Shown here one piece after another: positions 45,943-54,448 of a stretch of 64,000 nucleotides of DNA; within the stretch, counting starts at the first letter, position 1, and each line of letters begins with the position of its first letter. The stretch comes from DATFVA01 sp963747755 (GTDB lineage Bacteria > Bacteroidota > Ignavibacteria > Ignavibacteriales > Ignavibacteriaceae): the NCBI GenBank assembly GCA_963747755.1, contig CAVVGK010000014.1, positions 558,001 through 622,000 on the forward strand, given 5' to 3'. The translations under genes were made by a program, and so were the position numbers. The notes under the pieces are model-generated. The model was not told the origin of the DNA. It saw only the letters and a list, made by a program, of their open reading frames with translations, and did no database searches.

Positions 45943-47730
45943 TCATTCGAGGAAAAGAAGATATTTTAACAAATTTGTTAAATTTTCTAGGTCTTCCATA
46001 ATTATGTCTAAACCGGCAGACATAATTTCATCTGTGCTATCCCCGTGTATAAAATTTAATTTATTACGCTTTTTTCTTATCACATCAAACAATGATGAGA
46101 AATCTAAATCTTTATATTCTGTAGTAAATATTAAAATTGCGTTCTGTGTACTCGTGGGCCTTCCAATAGGATTTATTTTATTGTCCTTGGGCGGAATTAC
46201 TTTGAATACAAAGGGTAGGAGTTCACCATTTTCCGCATAAATTTTAGACTTTTTATCACGGTCGAGGAAGAACGATTGATTATCTTGATTATTCTTATAT
46301 CTTAATAATAGTGATTCATTTAGACATCCCCAGATATAAATAAAGGCCATTTCAATGGGATCAAATCCATAATATTGTCTATTAAATTCAAAAGGTTCGC
46401 GAGAAATGAAACCATAGGCCTTTTTAAGAAGAATGAGTATCGCTTCCAAACGGTTTATTACAAACTGTTTAGGTTTAACATTTTTGAAAAATGTTTGGAA
46501 TGTTTGAATATAATCTTCTTTACCTTTATTAATTTCTATCGAATCTACTAATTCCCAAAGGAATTTGATTGATTGATTATAAGAAATATTCGATGTAATA
46601 CTAATCAACAGGTCTTCAATATTTTTTAATGAATATAAGTTGTTAAGTCCAAGTTCGGGATTCTCTTTAATCCAGTAATCTTCTACACCATACTTATTTT
46701 CAAGAGTCCGAAATGTCCAGGCTTTGTTTGAGGCAGTTAATGATATTATCGGAATTGAGGGACTGTAAGACTTAATTTTCTCTATTACTTTCATCCCAGT
46801 TAAACCCTCCAAATTGACAATATCCTCATGCGAGCCGCTACTTTTATCCTCTTCTGTTAATCTTAAATCAGTTATAATCAAATCAAATTCGTTTTGAAGA
46901 AACTCATCTAATTTTGCTAAAATAATATTAGTGTCTCTATCAACCGGTTGATAAAAAGTAGGTTTTATGAATGGATTATCAATAAAAATCATTCTTAATG
47001 CTTCTTCCCAACCTTTGTCTAACTCATCATCAATAATTAATATTTTAGTATCTTTATTAAGAAATTTCTTCCAAACCTTTAATATATTCTTTCTACTCGA
47101 AGCAGCTCTTTTTTCCGTATTTAATTGACCTAGTTGGGCTCTGGATAAGAGAAGCCAATAGTAAGAGTGATTTCTTAATCTCGAATTAGCTAATAGGGAA
47201 ATATAATCTGTCTTTTCACCTTTTAATAATTGATAAGCAAATATTAATCTTAATGGACCCCATTCGTTTGCTAAAGAATGAGGATCGCTATGATCCAATC
47301 TGTGTATAGGTATTTTACTAATGATATTATTTAATTTAAGTTCAGTCAATTGAGTTACAGGCTCAATATACTTAATATCATTCTCATCGTTTATAATATA
47401 GACTGAGTCTGAAAATAATATTGAAAACGATAAATCATATTGTATTAGCTGTTCAATATCTGTATTTAGTATGATATAAATAGGTGCAGTAGAAATACTT
47501 TTTGAAAAGAAATAGCTAAATCTAATTTTTTCTATTAACCTAATCCCATCATACAAATCCAGTTCTGTATAATGTTCATTTAGAACAAATGCAAAAGGCT
47601 CTTCTTCTCGGATTTGCGATAGAGTTTTGAAATAATCAATTTCTTCCCCACTACTCGTATGATAAATTTTATAGATATTATTGGATACTTTTGTTTCATC
47701 AGCAGTAAAATATATCTTACTATAACTCAT
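45943..47730 (-). CDS. Retron-operon protein with receiver domains
   Basis: A 595-residue protein with no DNA-binding or TM region. Residues about 225-360 form a complete receiver: acidic pair Asp234-Asp235 in KILIIDDELDK, phospho-acceptor Asp288 in LIITDLRL, Thr332 in SLTAS, and Lys355 in YWIKE. The N-terminal 110 residues (FAFVLNEHYTELDLYDGIRL) look like a second receiver fold without the acceptor Asp. The C-terminal 240 residues are helical and beta mixed and unknown, ending in a helix (DIIMEDLENLTNLLKYLLFL). Its start overlaps the stop of the small upstream gene (TAATG). With the GHKL-like end of the RT, it suggests a phosphorelay-type signal in this retron. Confidence 0.8.
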   Translation of the reverse strand: MSYSKIYFTADETKVSNNIYKIYHTSSGEEIDYFKTLSQIREEEPFAFVLNEHYTELDLYDGIRLIEKIRFSYFFSKSISTAPIYIILNTDIEQLIQYDLSFSILFSDSVYIINDENDIKYIEPVTQLTELKLNNIISKIPIHRLDHSDPHSLANEWGPLRLIFAYQLLKGEKTDYISLLANSRLRNHSYYWLLLSRAQLGQLNTEKRAASSRKNILKVWKKFLNKDTKILIIDDELDKGWEEALRMIFIDNPFIKPTFYQPVDRDTNIILAKLDEFLQNEFDLIITDLRLTEEDKSSGSHEDIVNLEGLTGMKVIEKIKSYSPSIPIISLTASNKAWTFRTLENKYGVEDYWIKENPELGLNNLYSLKNIEDLLISITSNISYNQSIKFLWELVDSIEINKGKEDYIQTFQTFFKNVKPKQFVINRLEAILILLKKAYGFISREPFEFNRQYYGFDPIEMAFIYIWGCLNESLLLRYKNNQDNQSFFLDRDKKSKIYAENGELLPFVFKVIPPKDNKINPIGRPTSTQNAILIFTTEYKDLDFSSLFDVIRKKRNKLNFIHGDSTDEIMSAGLDIIMEDLENLTNLLKYLLFLE

Positions 47731-48080
47731 TATTTCCCCCAGAAAATATTAGGATCAATTTGACAAGTCTCTGCGTAGTGATTAATAAACTTAATGATAT
47801 ATTTATCATAAATGCTTTTAGGCAGATTAAATATTTTTCCTTCCCCCCTTACATTTATTGGGTGATCATATCCACCTGAAAAAACAAATACTTTCTCAAG
47901 ATTTTTTTTGGCCCAAAACACCTCTTCATCATTTCTTTGGTGAATAAAAGCAGCCATATATTCGTTGGCCACTAAATTTTCCGGACATTTACAATGAGAC
48001 CTAAATTCAACTAAATCTTCTTTTTCGAATTTGGGATGATTTGTAATACCCAAAATGTCAATTATTAATATTTTTTTCAT
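47730..48080 (-). CDS. Small receiver-like protein of the retron operon
   Basis: A 116-residue protein starting MKKILIIDILGITNHPKF. The first strand and the LEKVFVFSGGYDHP segment resemble strands of a receiver fold, but the acidic residues are incomplete, so it would be a degenerate or unrelated alpha-beta protein. The ATG directly follows the RT stop with no gap, and its stop overlaps the next gene. It is therefore part of a three-gene operon with the RT and the 595-residue receiver protein. Confidence 0.6.
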   Translation of the reverse strand: MKKILIIDILGITNHPKFEKEDLVEFRSHCKCPENLVANEYMAAFIHQRNDEEVFWAKKNLEKVFVFSGGYDHPINVRGEGKIFNLPKSIYDKYIIKFINHYAETCQIDPNIFWGK

Positions 48081-50273
48081 CTAATAGTAAAAATTTAATT
48101 TGTGCGTGACACCCAACTTAGTACCTATCAATTTGGTTCGCACATTATTCATAACATCAAACTGATAACTGCAACCATCATTAAATTGTGCAGCCAGGGA
48201 CCAATCGGCTAATCCTCTTAATGCTTTTAATGCTTCCTTTAGTTTATTTCCAAATAGGAACTCAAGTTTGGGTTCTTTAGTTATAATACCATCTGAATCG
48301 GAAATTTCAATAGTACATTTATTAAAATCTTCGTCATTTTCTATTGATAGATCAATCCATAGTTTTTCTGCCTCAGTATTATTAGTGATCATAGACCAAA
48401 TTATTTTATCTAAAGCAATAATTACTAGCTTTGTATCAGAATAAAATCTAGGGCATGCTGAAGGTATACTAAACTCTCTGTCAGGAAAATGTTCTATTAC
48501 TTTGTTTATGATTCCTTGTAGATAGTCTACTAAATCAAAAGCTTCATCCCCATCTTCAAATCTCAATCTTTTACGAAATGGGATGATATATCTTTTTCTA
48601 AATTCCTTATCATCCCAAGGATTTTTATTACTCTGAATATTTGCCTTATATGCACTTAAAAATGGTGTAAAAATATTCTGTAAGGAATTGGTCAGTAAAT
48701 TCAATTTTTTATACGATTCTATTATGCCATACGAGTTTGCTAATATTTGATTTGAATCAGAATTAATTTGTGGACCATGAATTAAACCATCAAATGCATC
48801 ACTATCTTGAAAATATCTAAATAGTGTCCCAGTGATTTTTGGATTGATTGAAGTTGAATAAATGATTTGGAGAGATTCATTTTTGAGAATATGCTCATTT
48901 TTGCTGGAGGCTAACAACCACTTAATCTCAAGGGTATTATCAATACTCTGTAAATAATTTCTTAAATTTCCATCAGATTGTGCTATTGTTTTAGTTAGTT
49001 CCGAATATTTTCTAATGTTGGAGTATATATTTGGATCAATCCTTATCAAATCAGATTTTATTCTGTTGATGTAGACTAGGGATAAATTGCCAAAAGCAAC
49101 AAGCCATTCAAAGTCATTTTTTAATTTAAGATATATTTTATCTCCTTTTCCCCTGATTTCCCCAATAAAATCAATCCGGCCTCTTATAACATTCTGAAAG
49201 CTTTGAATATCATTTCTTTTAAAGAAATTACATTCAGGCCTCACTAATAATTTTCTAAAACTTTGTAATGTATTAAACTCAACAAATTCATTACGAGATT
49301 TGGATTTAATATGATCAAAAAGTTGGTTGTAAGTTTCTTCGCTGTAATGGGAGACGAATCCCCCTAAAAGTGGGTATTTATTAACATCATATTTCCATGC
49401 TGATAACAATCCCTTCGGAAAATTCCTTTTAAGCTGATACTCCCAACTGGAATTTCTAACATTAAATAAAATTGCCCTAATAGACCTGATGTATTCACGT
49501 TTAACATTAGATTTTTGATTTACAACAATTCCAGTAACCAACTGTCTTTTAAAATAGGGTGTCAATCTTGTCTTTTCTTCATTTAGTTTAAATCCTTCCC
49601 CAGATATGATTTCTTGAATAAAGTTTATATTATGCTTAGACAATGCTTTTGGGTCATTAGAAGAAAAGGTAAGGTCATCTGCATAACGTGTATAAGTACA
49701 ATTATTCTTCACAGCCCAGTTGTAAAGTCGGCTATCCATTTTTCTACATATCATATTTGAAATGTAAGGACTAGCAGGGGAACCTTGTGGAAGTTTGTTA
49801 TTATATGTGAGTAGATTAGAAATAATTCTTGAAATCTGTTTATTGAACACGAAAGGATATTTTAAGAACATACCATATATTCTTCTCCAAGTAATTGATG
49901 GGAAGAAATCTTTAATATCTACTGTTAAAATCCATTTTTTATTTTTGTGTAAATCTGAATTTGCCTTTAAGTTGGTATTTGGGACAAAACCCTTTGCAGT
50001 TTTATGAGGATCAGCAATTTTGTATAACAATTGTAAGATATAGAACTGGATAACTTTTAATTCTTTCATTGGGATATTGATTTCCCTTAGGCCCCCTCTT
50101 TTTTTAGGTAAATATCTTGTATGATAAAGTTTTTTTCTGTTTTCAGATCCATTGAGCTTTATTAATAATTTAGCAGAAAGTCTGGTCCCATTTGTTTCAT
50201 TTAAGATTCCAGTTATTATCTCGAATACATTCTCGATAGTAACATCTTCTGTTAATTTATTTGTAATCTCCAT
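48081..50273 (-). CDS. Retron reverse transcriptase with C-terminal GHKL/HATPase-like extension
   Basis: A 730-residue protein, intact. The RT covers residues about 50-330, with the retron-type motifs NSDLH at 105-109 (variant of NAxxH), VDIKDFFPSI at 118-127, LPQGSPASP at 161-169, catalytic YADD at 197-200 and VTG at 246-248. Typical retron RTs end near residue 320; this one has 400 more. The last 120 residues resemble a HATPase: N-box LDKIIWSMITNNTEA (Asn631-Asn632), G1-like EISDSDGI (Asp659), G2-like RGLADWSLAAQF and a final GTKLGVTHKL. The G1 glycines are partly lost, so ATP binding is uncertain. Upstream (13 nt) is a likely msr-msd RNA; downstream without gap are two receiver-type genes. 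Confidence 0.9.
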   Translation of the reverse strand: MEITNKLTEDVTIENVFEIITGILNETNGTRLSAKLLIKLNGSENRKKLYHTRYLPKKRGGLREINIPMKELKVIQFYILQLLYKIADPHKTAKGFVPNTNLKANSDLHKNKKWILTVDIKDFFPSITWRRIYGMFLKYPFVFNKQISRIISNLLTYNNKLPQGSPASPYISNMICRKMDSRLYNWAVKNNCTYTRYADDLTFSSNDPKALSKHNINFIQEIISGEGFKLNEEKTRLTPYFKRQLVTGIVVNQKSNVKREYIRSIRAILFNVRNSSWEYQLKRNFPKGLLSAWKYDVNKYPLLGGFVSHYSEETYNQLFDHIKSKSRNEFVEFNTLQSFRKLLVRPECNFFKRNDIQSFQNVIRGRIDFIGEIRGKGDKIYLKLKNDFEWLVAFGNLSLVYINRIKSDLIRIDPNIYSNIRKYSELTKTIAQSDGNLRNYLQSIDNTLEIKWLLASSKNEHILKNESLQIIYSTSINPKITGTLFRYFQDSDAFDGLIHGPQINSDSNQILANSYGIIESYKKLNLLTNSLQNIFTPFLSAYKANIQSNKNPWDDKEFRKRYIIPFRKRLRFEDGDEAFDLVDYLQGIINKVIEHFPDREFSIPSACPRFYSDTKLVIIALDKIIWSMITNNTEAEKLWIDLSIENDEDFNKCTIEISDSDGIITKEPKLEFLFGNKLKEALKALRGLADWSLAAQFNDGCSYQFDVMNNVRTKLIGTKLGVTHKLNFYY

Positions 50274-50286
50274 ACAATTATATAAA

Positions 50287-50428
50287 GGCTGTGCACCATA
50301 CTACCCTTATCCCGACCGATAACGATATATATCTATAAGGTGAGCGTAAACTATACCCTATAGGAGTTCAGCTAGCATTATTTACAATCTAGACAGTTCT
50401 CATCTAGACATCTATGATATGCACAGCC
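50287..50428 (-). ncRNA. Candidate retron msr-msd RNA
   Basis: The 192-bp gap between the NERD helicase and the RT holds a perfect 9-bp complementary pair: a1 GGCTGTGCA (read from 50428) and a2 TGCACAGCC (ending at 50287). They enclose a 142-nt segment that ends 13 nt before the RT start, as in retrons. Inside are a short hairpin from two TCTAGA words (50388-50408, 9-nt loop), suitable for msr, and a stem CTATAGG/CCTTATAG (50333-50363) within the likely msd. Strand, distance and a1/a2 length fit known retrons. The branching G and exact msd ends are not assigned. Confidence 0.8.
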
Positions 50429-50465
50429 CAATTCGTATATTAAATTAATGTTAATATGTGATCTT

Positions 50466-52337
50466 TTATAAACTACTTACTCCTTTTATCTGACTTAGCT
50501 CATTTTCAAAGAAGTCGTCAAACTTTTTATTCCCAATGTTGAATATAAATAAATTTCTTCTTGCACGGGTAATTCCCGTGTAAATTAATTCCTCTAAAGC
50601 AACATGCTTTACTTCTGTTTTATCAGTAAGGATTAGAAAGAGTGTATCGATTTCCCAGCCCTTAAAACTATGTATCGTTGATATTTTGACAGTGCCCGGA
50701 TTCATCCAGAAATTAAATTTCTTGCTTCTGCGAATCTTATCAACTTCTTCTTCCAGCTTATCACGAAGCTCCTCATCCTCCAAACCTTTCTTCTCATAGT
50801 AACTTATCAAATAATCATAAACTTCCTTGGTCTCGAACATGGTTCTGGTCTTTTCTTTCTTTAGTCTCCGGATTTTATAGTCAATTTCTCTCAATAATTC
50901 TACTTCTGTACTGATAATACCAACATCATTTGAATGTATATTATTTTCTACAATAAACCCATAAACTGATTCTATTATCGCTTCAGCTTCAACTTCACTT
51001 TGGAAGTATTTATAATCTATTTCTTCATTAGCAAATAAATCATCCTGACCAAGATCTGATTGAATATCATCATAAGTATATTTGCTGCTCCAGAATTCTT
51101 TCTGAAAACTATTAGCCAGGTTTATGATAGTGCTGGATAATCGCCGAGTTGCCTTTAATTGTTCATTCCATCTGCCAGGGATATTTGTCTTTGTTTTTTT
51201 GTCATTATCTAATAGTCTCCCATATATATTTTGTTTTTCATCCGCAAAGATTACAAATTCTCCATTATTAGCAAGAAAATATTTTTTAAGGATTAAGAGC
51301 CATTCATAGAAGTAATCCTGCCCCTCATCAATTAGAATTGCAGAATATTTGGGGAGTTGATCTTTTACTCTCTCAAAGAAATCTACATTCCCACAGGAAC
51401 TCATAAAATCATAATTAAGATTATAATTATTTGCCTGAGATGAAATAAATTGGTGATAATGTAATATTAAAAAATTACTCCAATCAAATTCATCTCTGAC
51501 ATCACTTAGTCTATCATGAATATAATTTCTAAGTGTAATATTAAAAGTAAGCAACAGAACACTGCCTCTGGTCCTAAGGTATGCATTCACTGCTCTTTTT
51601 GCCAATACTAATGTTTTTCCACAGCCTGCAACACCTTTTATTTTTTGATCACCAGCTTTGCTCACGATTAGGGCCTTCTGCTCTTTACTATATTTTATTT
51701 CTTTACCCTGTTCTATAACATGCCTTGTAGGTAAAAGAAACCGTCTGATTTTACTATAAAGTTCATCGTCAAAAATTTTGGACTTTCTGTCAAGAAACCT
51801 GGAATGAAGAATATTTTTTATATTATTAATTGTTAATGAATCTTTACCAAGTACATGAATGTATCGTATCCATTTTCTGTATTTTTCATCTTTATCACCT
51901 GACAATATTAAACGATTTATTTCTTTTTCATCTGCATTATGAAAGTAAACCGCACAGGATACCGTTGAAAACATCATTGGATTGATAATCTGCTTTGAAA
52001 GTAAATCATCGATGTGTAAACTGAAAAGATTTTCTTTATAGCTAAATACCTGTGAGAATGGTGATTTTATGGATGTGCCCTCTGTAAGATGCCATCTACC
52101 CTTATTGTCTATTCTATAGTTTGAAATGTCCCAATCCTTAACTTCGATAATTAAAAGTCCGGAGGTTTTTCTCAAGATTATTATATCAGGTTCGTCACCA
52201 TTTAGATAGGGTTGAAAGAATATTTCATAAGTATCATCCAAAGCTTCAGACAGAAATAGTATCAGATGCAGTTCTCCAGCCTCCGGCTGTGGCTTCATCT
52301 TTCTAATGTTTTCAATATTTGGGTATAAGATTGCCAT
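50466..52337 (-). CDS. NERD-domain UvrD-type helicase
   Basis: A 623-residue protein. The N-terminal 130 residues are a nuclease-related NERD domain (LHLILFLSEALDD, then EPDIIILRKTSGLLIIEVKDW, with Glu, Asp and Lys of the nuclease core). A superfamily-1 helicase follows: VAGCGKTLVLAKRAV (Walker A), ILIDEGQDYFYEW (DExQ-type box), LKATRRLSSTI, and STIHSFKGWEIDTL with YTGITRARRNLFIF at the C-terminus. It is 37 bp upstream of the retron RNA and may be transcribed with it. The previous gene is 6 bp away. Similar NERD-helicases occur in defence islands, where they are thought to process DNA. Confidence 0.87.
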   Translation of the reverse strand: MAILYPNIENIRKMKPQPEAGELHLILFLSEALDDTYEIFFQPYLNGDEPDIIILRKTSGLLIIEVKDWDISNYRIDNKGRWHLTEGTSIKSPFSQVFSYKENLFSLHIDDLLSKQIINPMMFSTVSCAVYFHNADEKEINRLILSGDKDEKYRKWIRYIHVLGKDSLTINNIKNILHSRFLDRKSKIFDDELYSKIRRFLLPTRHVIEQGKEIKYSKEQKALIVSKAGDQKIKGVAGCGKTLVLAKRAVNAYLRTRGSVLLLTFNITLRNYIHDRLSDVRDEFDWSNFLILHYHQFISSQANNYNLNYDFMSSCGNVDFFERVKDQLPKYSAILIDEGQDYFYEWLLILKKYFLANNGEFVIFADEKQNIYGRLLDNDKKTKTNIPGRWNEQLKATRRLSSTIINLANSFQKEFWSSKYTYDDIQSDLGQDDLFANEEIDYKYFQSEVEAEAIIESVYGFIVENNIHSNDVGIISTEVELLREIDYKIRRLKKEKTRTMFETKEVYDYLISYYEKKGLEDEELRDKLEEEVDKIRRSKKFNFWMNPGTVKISTIHSFKGWEIDTLFLILTDKTEVKHVALEELIYTGITRARRNLFIFNIGNKKFDDFFENELSQIKGVSSL

Positions 52338-52343
52338 AATTAT

Positions 52344-52805
52344 TTAGTTAAGTATTATCTCAGAAATATAATCCGCTTTAGCTTGAACTAGATGAGTTAA
52401 AATATCACCAGTATTTGACATTTGGTTTAGATTGTCAATAATAATAGCTGCTAAATATTTTGTATTAGCTTTTAAAGTTAATTTTTGGGTGTAATATATT
52501 GTTTCATTTTGTAATGTAAGAGATTCTTTTTTTAATATTTCTCTGATATCCTTTTCAGAAACCAGAGGTCTTAGTAATATTTCCATTGCCTTATTTACTT
52601 CAGTAAATAATGGCATCAGTACTTTTAATTCAATAATATCCTCCGAGATATTTCCTTCTACTTTAACAAAAAGTTCCCCGTTCTGATATATGAACCATTT
52701 TATTGATGTATTATCTTCTACAATGATCCATTTTTTAAGGCTCCTCAAAGTCTTGAATATTCGCTTTATCTTAATTTTATTTTTTATTTGAAGTTTTGTT
52801 TCCAT
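52344..52805 (-). CDS. Hypothetical protein, first gene after the sigma54 candidate promoter
   Basis: A 153-residue protein I do not recognise. The N-terminus is Lys-rich (IKNKIKIKRIFKTLRSLKKW), followed by beta strands (WFIYQNGELFVKVEGNI) and a helical C-terminus. It has no signal or TM. A ribosome-like AGGAAG lies 4 nt before the ATG. It is followed 6 bp later by the NERD-helicase gene. Its promoter region holds a sigma54-like site and a palindrome, so it may be the first gene controlled by the CARF-sigma54 activator. Confidence 0.62.
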   Translation of the reverse strand: METKLQIKNKIKIKRIFKTLRSLKKWIIVEDNTSIKWFIYQNGELFVKVEGNISEDIIELKVLMPLFTEVNKAMEILLRPLVSEKDIREILKKESLTLQNETIYYTQKLTLKANTKYLAAIIIDNLNQMSNTGDILTHLVQAKADYISEIILN

Positions 52806-52819
52806 GACTTCCTATTATT

Positions 52820-52835
52820 AACAAACTATATGCCA
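52820..52835 (-). promoter_or_regulatory. Candidate sigma54 (-24/-12) promoter
   Basis: The minus strand reads TGGCATATAGTTTGTT. The TGGCA block fits -24, and TTG with correct 10-bp GG-to-G spacing fits -12, but the conserved -12 C is T. The ATG of the 153-residue gene is 15 bp downstream. A sigma54 activator gene is directly upstream, which gives the match some weight. Confidence 0.35.
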
Positions 52836-52888
52836 TGGATCAGGATTTGATTTTATGAAGTATACCCCCATGTTAAAAATGAAGATGG

Positions 52889-52902
52889 GTAACTATAGTT
52901 AC
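52889..52902. promoter_or_regulatory. 14-bp perfect palindrome, candidate activator site
   Basis: GTAACTATAGTTAC is a perfect palindrome 54 bp upstream of the -24-like block, within the range of upstream activator sites for sigma54 enhancer-binding proteins. It lies between the CARF-sigma54 activator gene and the 153-residue gene and could serve either regulation or autoregulation. Confidence 0.45.
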
Positions 52903-52924
52903 TCAATTTGTATCAAATGTTACT

Positions 52925-54448
52925 TTATTTTTTTCTTCTATACTGTCTTTGTTTTTCTGTACCTCGCTTTTGGCTGAGCAATCGGTCAACCTCAGCCATA
53001 TTTCCATTGGCCTTTTTTCTAGCTAATTCTTTTATCCTTTCAACATATTCCTCCAATGGCAATTGTAAAGGAAGTTCTGGAATTAAAATATCCTGTTTGT
53101 CTTGTTTTTGAAATCTTTCGATATGATTTGGAGGTAGGTCTTTTAGAGAAAGTTCACCGCCTTTATTAAATCTACGCGCTAATCGCTGAACCCATTTCTG
53201 CAATCCTCTTACATTATCGGGCCAGTTATTTTCATATAAAGTGTGAAGTATATCCTGTTTTAAAATTAATGGTGAGATGAATCCTTGAGTATAGATTTTT
53301 AAAAAATAATCAACAAGAGCAGGAATATCTTCTTTTCTCTCTCTTAATGGAGGCAGCGTAATAACCTCATCAAATCTGTCTTTGATATCCTGGGCAAATA
53401 TCGATTCATCTGTTACATCTTTATTTGTGGCTGCAATTATTTGAATTTCTATGTCTTCAACTTCATCAGAGCCGAGTTTTCGTATTTCACCATTTTCCAG
53501 TACTCTCAGCAATTTATGCTGACCATCTAAAGGAAGATTCCCTATCTCATCAAGGAATATCATTTTGTTTTCAGATTTTTTAAGCAGCCCTTCCCTGTTC
53601 TTATCTGCGCCGGTAAATGCTCCCTTAATATGACCGAATAATTCTGACTGAATTAGGTTTTCTGATAATGATCCGCAGTCGATAGATGTCAGACTATTAT
53701 CACTATCTTTTCTATAAAGTTTCCAGATTGATTGTGCAACCACCTCTTTGCCTGTACCTCTTTCACCTAAAATTAACACGTGTGTCTTCGAATCCAGATC
53801 ATTCACTATCTGATCTTTTATCCGCATAATACTTTTTGATAAACCAATTAAGTCAGAGACTTTTTTGTTCAATTCTTCTATGGCTAATTTATTTTTTAAG
53901 TCTTCATTTTCCCTGGCAGTAATTGTCAATTTTCTTTTTAACTGAGAGGGAGCATTTATTTGTGGGAAATCATCTATATCAAAATTTACTTCCTGCGTAG
54001 TTTTACCATTTTTAGCAAATTTCTTTTCAAAAGATTGAATAAGCTTTGCATTTTTGATTAGTCCGGATTGAGCGAGAAGAATCCAGCAGGCTGTCATAGT
54101 CGGCGTACCAGAAGTTATATTTATAATTTTATCAGATTCCTGTAACTTATTATTCTCAATAATTTTTAGTATAGTATCTAATAATACAGGGTAAACAATA
54201 TCAAAATCCACCGGATTTAATAATTGTAGCTGAACCGGTTCGATTTCAGCCTTATTATTAAGTTCTTTTATTATTTTAATATTGCTTAAAGCAATTTCAT
54301 TATAATCAGCAGCGTTTGTTTTGGGAGTTATTAACAGAAACACCTTTTCTACTTTATCTTTATAATTATCAAAGATATTGCAGAAGGCACCATACTCTTT
54401 ATTCGATGAAATTTGATCGTGATTTCCAATGAAAGAAAAATAAATCAT
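52925..54448 (-). CDS. RtcR-like CARF sigma54-dependent activator
   Basis: A 507-residue regulator. The N-terminal 170 residues form a CARF-type sensor (FLLITPKTNAADYNEIALSN, then NITSGTPTMTACWILL with the SGTPTM ligand loop), as in RtcR. The AAA+ domain has Walker A GERGTGKE (228-235), the sigma54 contact loop GAFTGA (276-281), Walker B MIFLDEIGNLPLDGQ, and the sensor-1 block IIAATNKDV. The C-terminus (ARKKANGNMAEVDRLLSQKRG) is a degenerate Fis-like HTH. CARF domains bind nucleotide second messengers or RNA ends. It overlaps the PLD-like gene by 4 nt, so the activator belongs to the type I restriction/ATPase operon and may switch the next unit on. Confidence 0.9.
   Translation of the reverse strand: MIYFSFIGNHDQISSNKEYGAFCNIFDNYKDKVEKVFLLITPKTNAADYNEIALSNIKIIKELNNKAEIEPVQLQLLNPVDFDIVYPVLLDTILKIIENNKLQESDKIINITSGTPTMTACWILLAQSGLIKNAKLIQSFEKKFAKNGKTTQEVNFDIDDFPQINAPSQLKRKLTITARENEDLKNKLAIEELNKKVSDLIGLSKSIMRIKDQIVNDLDSKTHVLILGERGTGKEVVAQSIWKLYRKDSDNSLTSIDCGSLSENLIQSELFGHIKGAFTGADKNREGLLKKSENKMIFLDEIGNLPLDGQHKLLRVLENGEIRKLGSDEVEDIEIQIIAATNKDVTDESIFAQDIKDRFDEVITLPPLRERKEDIPALVDYFLKIYTQGFISPLILKQDILHTLYENNWPDNVRGLQKWVQRLARRFNKGGELSLKDLPPNHIERFQKQDKQDILIPELPLQLPLEEYVERIKELARKKANGNMAEVDRLLSQKRGTEKQRQYRRKK

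Noticed and set aside
50287..50428. The a1/a2 repeat as an ordinary terminator of the helicase gene
   Set aside because: The arms are more than 120 nt apart with structured sequence between, no T-run follows, and it sits directly before a retron RT.
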